Assembly: GCF_048128805.1 (NCBI RefSeq)
Contig: NC_136016.1
Coordinates: 10,895,176 to 10,959,175, forward strand
Direction: 5' to 3'
From: Centroberyx gerrardi
Lineage: Eukaryota > Chordata > Actinopteri > Beryciformes > Berycidae
DNA length: 64,000 nucleotides
Part shown: positions 59,433 through 64,000 of the stretch, piece by piece
How positions within the stretch are numbered: the stretch's first letter is position 1
Layout of the letters: each line of letters begins with the position of its first letter
Notes under the pieces: generated by a model
Database searches by the model: none
The model's input: the letters and a program-made list of their open reading frames with translations, nothing else
What the model was told of the DNA's origin: nothing
Position numbers and translations under genes: made by a program

Positions 59433-60844
59433 GGGGCTTGTCCTGGGCTTGTGCAGCAGAGGGATGGAGGTAACAGAGTGAGAGAGGCACTGGCATCCCA
59501 CCGGCTGACTGGACAGAGGGGGCATTCTTCTCCTCGGATCCCCCCGCTCGTCTCTTTCAGACCACAGTTTGCCAGCCAATCTGCTCACCGTTTACTGAGG
59601 AAATGTTCACTTAGTGCAGGAAATCCGAGGTTTCCCCCCTATACCTTTGAATCCAGCGCTTAGCCAAACAACATGGGGTTACTAGCAAGGTCAGAACAAC
59701 ATAGGTGGGAACTGGTAAACCCAGGGGGGGAAACAAGGTCAGTTCACTATAGAGCAATGTCTAAATAATTTAAATAACTAGATTGCCCACTGCTATTAAT
59801 TATAATGAATCTTAATAGATTAATGTTTTTGTTATAGGTAATCTTTGATTTAATCACATGATCAGTCAGTTTAGGCTCTCAGCTGCTGAAGTCCTTATAC
59901 TGTACTGTAGCCTAAGAAAGGGATTTCTTATTGAACTGCTTGAACAACTTGTTCAACTCCGACCTATGCTCTTATCATGAGTGAAGAATTTGTGTAAAGG
60001 ATTTGGACAGTAGTGTTTCAGAATGACTTCACTGGCAGATTATAGTAAAGTATTGTTCTGAGAGGGACATTTAGCATGTTTCAAAAGGCCAAAGCATTTG
60101 GGCTTACAAAGCAGCCCAAATGGCTCCTTGCATTCGACTTTCCATAAGATAATACATGAGAACTCAACAGTTTTGCCATTAGTCACTGTTTCTCAATTTC
60201 AGCACATTTGAAAACATTTAACACTGTGAGACTGCAGATAGACAAAATGTGAGTTTTTAATTGGTCTATCAAGTTTGTCAAGCATAAAATACAAATGTGC
60301 ATTTGGATGTGCATCAGGAATGTGCACCAGGAAAAAAAATTTTCCCTATATACATCATAAAAAACAGTCATAAAAATAAATCTTTCAAAATCAGATCATC
60401 AAAAGATGAGATAACATGACATAATACTGTTAAATTTGAGTTGTTTTCCAACACACCTTCATTTAGCATCAAAAAGATCGCAATATACTTAAATACAAAT
60501 GTAAATAATGAAGCAATAGCATTTCTACATAGACCTGTAAAATATAATAAAATAAAACAAATTTTTCCTTATCATTTACCATTTTGTATTTTTGTGATCA
60601 TGATAAGGCACTATAAACACACTGCAAGCTTGCTTAAATATCACATTTTTTAAAATGTTTATCACTGTTACAAATTAAGTAAGCTCAGATACAGCTAAAG
60701 TTCAACTAAGAAATAAGTGATCACTATCTATCAAGGGTATGGATACAGTTAAAGGAATGCATCAAGTTTTTGGGACACGTTGGTCAACTTTCCTGTTAAG
60801 TGAGGAGAACATCAACCAAAACCAAAATCATCCATTGTTTTTTG

Positions 60845-60925
60845 TGAGGACCCCAGGAAGACCCGCTGTCATTAATTTGCCAGCTAATAGGGATCCTAAT
60901 AAAACAATAAAACAAAACAATCATC
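60845..60925 (+). mobile_element. Non-LTR retrotransposon 3' tail fragment
   Basis: GAGGACCCCAGGAAGA, then CAGCTAATAGGGATCC and an A-rich AATAAAAC tail. This phrase (GACCCCAGGAAGAGTAGC...CAGCTAATGGGGATCC, A-rich tail) is a familiar end of fish interspersed repeats. Only the last 80 bases remain. Confidence 0.55.
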
Positions 60926-60928
60926 CAT

Positions 60929-61232
60929 AGGTCCCTGGTAGATCATTCGCTCCAGTGCTCCATGCTAACTCTTTAGCATATTTCTTTGTTGAGTAATAGT
61001 AGACGACTAGCATAGGCAGTAATAGAACTTGTAGCAGCTCTGCAGCTCTGAGAAAATGTACACAAAATATGATATAAAAACACTGTACTGTTTTTAGGAC
61101 CACTTGGGGACTACTTTACCTGTTAATACAGGAAGTGAATGTTGCAGGCAATGGGAGACTGTGTACAGCTAAAAAAAAAGTGTACGCTCAAGAATTAGCA
61201 TGGAGCCCCAGAGCAAATGATCTATGGGAACA
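60929..61232. repeat. Imperfect inverted repeat, about 300 bp
   Basis: The left arm (about 60931-60985, containing AGATCATTCGCTCC and GCTCCATGCTAA) is matched in reverse complement by the right arm (about 61178-61231, containing TTAGCATGGAGC and CAAATGATCT). Similarity is roughly 75 percent by eye. It could be a MITE lying in or near the 3'UTR of the retinol saturase gene. Confidence 0.55.
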
Positions 61233-61409
61233 CATGGATGACTTTGGTGTCTATGTTCTCACACTTACTGGGTAAGTTGACCAAGACACCAATCTCTCAA
61301 AAACCTAGTGTGGATCCCACTGTAATCAAGGGTCCTGTTGCACCAGGTTTCTGTATTTAAACATTTGTACAGTTCTGCCATTGTCCTGCAGGGGAAGTAG
61401 AGAGCAATC

Positions 61410-62750
61410 TCACTGCAGTTTCTTCTTAGCCAGTTGGGCCAGCTCTCTGGCCTTCCTCCTCTTCAGCTTCTTCTTGAGGAGGAGCAAGTCGATGTAGACA
61501 ATGTGATCCAGGACAGTGGAGGCGCAGAGGAGTCCACCATGCAGAGCGCCTGCTATCCCACAGCTGAACACGTCTTGGCCTGGAGCAGACAGACACATAC
61601 ATGGATGAGACAAGGCTGGAGTCTGGAGTCTTCTAAAGTCTTGTCTCTGTTTCCCTCTAGGGGAGGTTTTTCTTCACAAGCTTCAAAGTATTTTTTCAAC
61701 CTTGCCTGCCCATCACTTGATCTTACAATACTATTTTAATTGTGGGTTTTTTTTCATTGTACCAATAAACTAAACCACTAAAGGTTGGGCTGGACACATG
61801 AGACTAATCTTACAGACCAGCCATAGAGTCTAGTGTGTATGAAAGAATAACACTGCAGCAAAGTCTCAAATTTCAATGTGTGATCAGCCCTCCCAGCTGA
61901 AGAGTAATTTAATCAATCTGAGGGCTTGTTCAGACATTTTCTAAGTCACTCATCAGACAACACAAAGGGATGAATGCACTTGCATACAGTTTTAACATAA
62001 AAGCCTTGCCAAGTGGCTCATGCAAAGGTTTCATACCTGAGATGTAGAGGTTTTTGACTGGGGTGTTGCACCTGTTCCTTGCCACAGCCTCAGCGTGGAA
62101 GCGGTCCAGGTTGTGCTCAGCGGAGTACATGGCTCCTCGCTGGGCGCCCAGGTAGTGCATGTTGGTCAGTGGGGTAGCAACATCCTGGAAAACCAGCTGA
62201 AAAACAAATCATACAAATGTTGCAATATACATTGAACATCTCTGCCAAAGTGCTTATATGAGAGATTCAGAGAGATTGTTATCAACATACCTTGTCTTTG
62301 ATTTTAGGGAATATAGTGCAGGCCCAGTCAAAGAGTTTGTTGGCAAATCTCATTTTGTAGTTGTGGTATTCATCGCCCCTTTTGCGCACGGTCGTGTCCT
62401 TCCATTCCTCAAACCACTCGTACTTCACCATGGTCAATATCGTCATGCAAGATTTTCCTGTGAACATGAAACACACAAGACATCATGGGTTAATTTACAT
62501 GGACACACACCTGTGACTAAAAGGTTTTATATGTGAATGATGGCTAAACACACTGATGTATTTAAAATGTACATGTGTTAATAGAAGCACATCTTAAAAA
62601 CATGGTAATACTCAAGACATTTCTATGTGTTTACTTTGGGTATGTTGATAGCATGTTGTAACTAAAATGTATTATTAGTAGTAGTAGTAGCAGTAGTAGA
62701 AGTAGTAGTAGTAGTTGTAGTAGTAGTAGTGGTAGTAGTTGTAGTAGTAC

Positions 62751-62786
<36 letters not shown>

Positions 62787-64000
62787 GTTTGTTTGTACCA
62801 GGGTGTCTTATTTTGGCCTCAGGGTCTTTGGCAGATGGCATTGTGATGAACATCATGGGGATGTTATCTGGTGCTTCCTCCTTGCTCATTGCAAAGAACT
62901 CCTCCATCCTACAAAAACATAAAAAATATAAAAATTAAATCAGCAGGATGGCGTTGTAGTTATTGAGGTTGTTTCCCAGTTGGAGAGGCCCAGGCTTGAT
63001 CCCCAGTGTGTCCATACTTATAAAAGTATCCTTGAGTAAGATACTTAACCCCTGCCTTAAACCTGTCTGATCCTGTACTCCAACCAGAGGGCAATAAGAG
63101 AGATGAATAAAGTATATAAGAATGAGTTTCCTTGTGTGAAAAGGTCAACAAGATCTTCACAGTGTTTTTTCTGCTGTTACATGCATAACATTTTCCTCAA
63201 GCAGCTCTACACTGACTGAGGAAGGTCAGCTTTGCTTCTGTAAATAGTTTTTTATTCCTACTGCTTATACAACAGCGCCACCTTGTGAGTGCTGAAAGCC
63301 ACCTATCATCTTTATTCAGTGTTATGGATGATGTTCAGTGTTATGTATGTGTATCATACTTACGAAGTATCCATATCATTGTTTTTGAACAGCCAGAAGT
63401 TGGTGGACACAAGGCCCAACTCCTCTTGGGTTCCATCAAAGCCAGAGAAGACCAAGAACGACCCCCTGCCATGTTTCATCATGTTCAGTCTCTCTTGAAT
63501 ATCTGTAACAGGGGAAAGTTTGGAATTTACATTACTACTTCTTTGTTACTTTCACAGAAAGTACATTTTGTAGATTACAAAATTTGGGAATTAGACCATG
63601 TAAGGAAACATATTGATTGATTGAACACAAACAGTCAATCAGCCAATCAACTCATCAGTATTGCTCACCTGGCTTGACTTGGATCTCAGGCGGCAGAAGT
63701 TTCTGGAAGGTGGTGAAGATGCCACAGTTGGAAACTACCACAGGAGCGTGCACCTCCACTTCCTCCTGGCCTTTCCTCACTTTCACACCTTTCACATGGC
63801 ACAGAATAGAAGAGTTCAGTCTGTTGTTGTTTTTTTTATCTTTGGTGGCCATTGTTGTTTAATTGTTTAACAAATAAAAGATGAGCTGGAGTTAATCCTC
63901 ACCATAAGCTGCTCCCTTGTCATTGACCAGGACCTGGGAGACAGAAGCTCTGACCAGGCAGTTGCCTCCATATTTCTGGATGGTACGAATGATGTGGAAG
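61410..64000 (-). CDS. retsat: Retinol saturase (all-trans-retinol 13,14-reductase) family, 3' half, cut by window edge
   Basis: FAD-dependent ER oxidoreductase family that saturates the 13-14 double bond of all-trans-retinol. Seven exons in transcript order: 63903->64000, 63669-63788, 63364-63502, 62799-62908, 62291-62457, 62037-62196, 61410-61579. All join in frame, giving the last ~320 residues (human RETSAT is 610). Diagnostic stretches: VVSNCGIFTTFQKLLP, MPSAKDPEAK, RHPGKS, KYEWFEEW, NLYISGQDVFSCG, GALHGGLLC. The protein ends KKLQ, which fits a C-terminal KKXX dilysine ER-retrieval signal. The FAD-binding N-terminal half is outside the window, so activity cannot be judged. Fish carry several RetSat paralogues, and which one this is remains open. 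Confidence 0.9.
62674..62786. repeat. (AGT)n trinucleotide repeat next to a retsat splice donor
   Basis: About 110 bases of AGT/GTA units with a few substitutions. On the transcribed strand the tract begins about 12 bases inside the intron that follows exon 62799-62908. Confidence 0.9.
62945..63110 (+). mobile_element. tRNA-derived SINE in retsat intron
   Basis: An A-box-like region (GGCGTTGTAGTTATTGAGG), then CCCAGTTGGAGAGGCCCAGG, a B box (GGCTTGATCCCC), GTGTGTCC and CTTGAGTAAGATACTTAACC in the order of a widespread fish SINE. Diverged copy in plus orientation. Confidence 0.68.

Larger units (their letters stand above)
49869..60840. other. Noncoding stretch left of the retinol saturase gene
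   Basis: No protein-coding exon was recognised on either strand. Simple repeats: (CT)n at 49981-50000, poly-C at 51611-51629, (CT)n at 52346-52397, (GAA)n at 53330-53353, (GT)n at 54094-54140 and 56101-56124, (CAG)n at 59408-59432. Part of 60250-61409 may be 3'UTR of the minus-strand gene to the right. Confidence 0.5.

Noticed and set aside
59379..59663. Polyglutamine-containing open frame
   Set aside because: Glutamines come from the CAG microsatellite; no other gene evidence.

Overview
The window is nuclear DNA of a bony fish, most likely a teleost. It shows vertebrate-type split genes with GT-AG introns, a type I procollagen gene with the vertebrate 51-exon layout, dense (CA)n/(GT)n microsatellites, and fish-style SINE, LINE-tail and Penelope-like remnants. 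There is no bacterial-type operon, rRNA, tRNA or CRISPR array.

Layout. (1) 1-1412: upstream flank. (2) 1413-5034 (+), with a possible 3' noncoding exon to about 5.94 kb: complete alpha-sarcoglycan gene (sgca), nine coding exons, 390 residues deduced. (3) 5.94-9.1 kb: short intergenic spacer with a SINE. (4) 9.1-30.4 kb (-): complete col1a1-type fibrillar procollagen gene. It has 51 exons, 1448 deduced residues and exactly 338 uninterrupted Gly-X-Y triplets. The 3'UTR is about 1.1 kb. A TATA box and the collagen 5' stem-loop over the start codon are visible. (5) 30.5-61.4 kb: about 31 kb in which I find no convincing gene, only microsatellites, a Penelope-like fragment, SINE and LINE scraps and one promoter-like cluster. 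(6) 61410-64000 (-): the 3' half (seven exons, about 320 residues) of a retinol saturase family gene that continues past the right edge.

sgca and col1a1 lie tail to tail, as SGCA and COL1A1 do in human, so this is an old conserved pair. Sgca belongs to the muscle sarcoglycan complex. The collagen is the main matrix protein of skin, bone and tendon. RetSat-type enzymes act on retinol in the ER. I see no evidence of a joint pathway; the linkage looks positional.

Most interesting points: the collagen has Ser in place of the third C-propeptide cysteine, which suggests the fish-specific alpha3(I)-type (col1a1b) chain; the start-codon stem-loop is preserved; several collagen acceptors use a (GT)n microsatellite as their polypyrimidine tract; sgca has a GC-AG first intron and a stop codon embedded in a splice-donor sequence; and five nuclear-receptor half-sites cluster in a col1a1 intron. 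I found no new multi-gene system.
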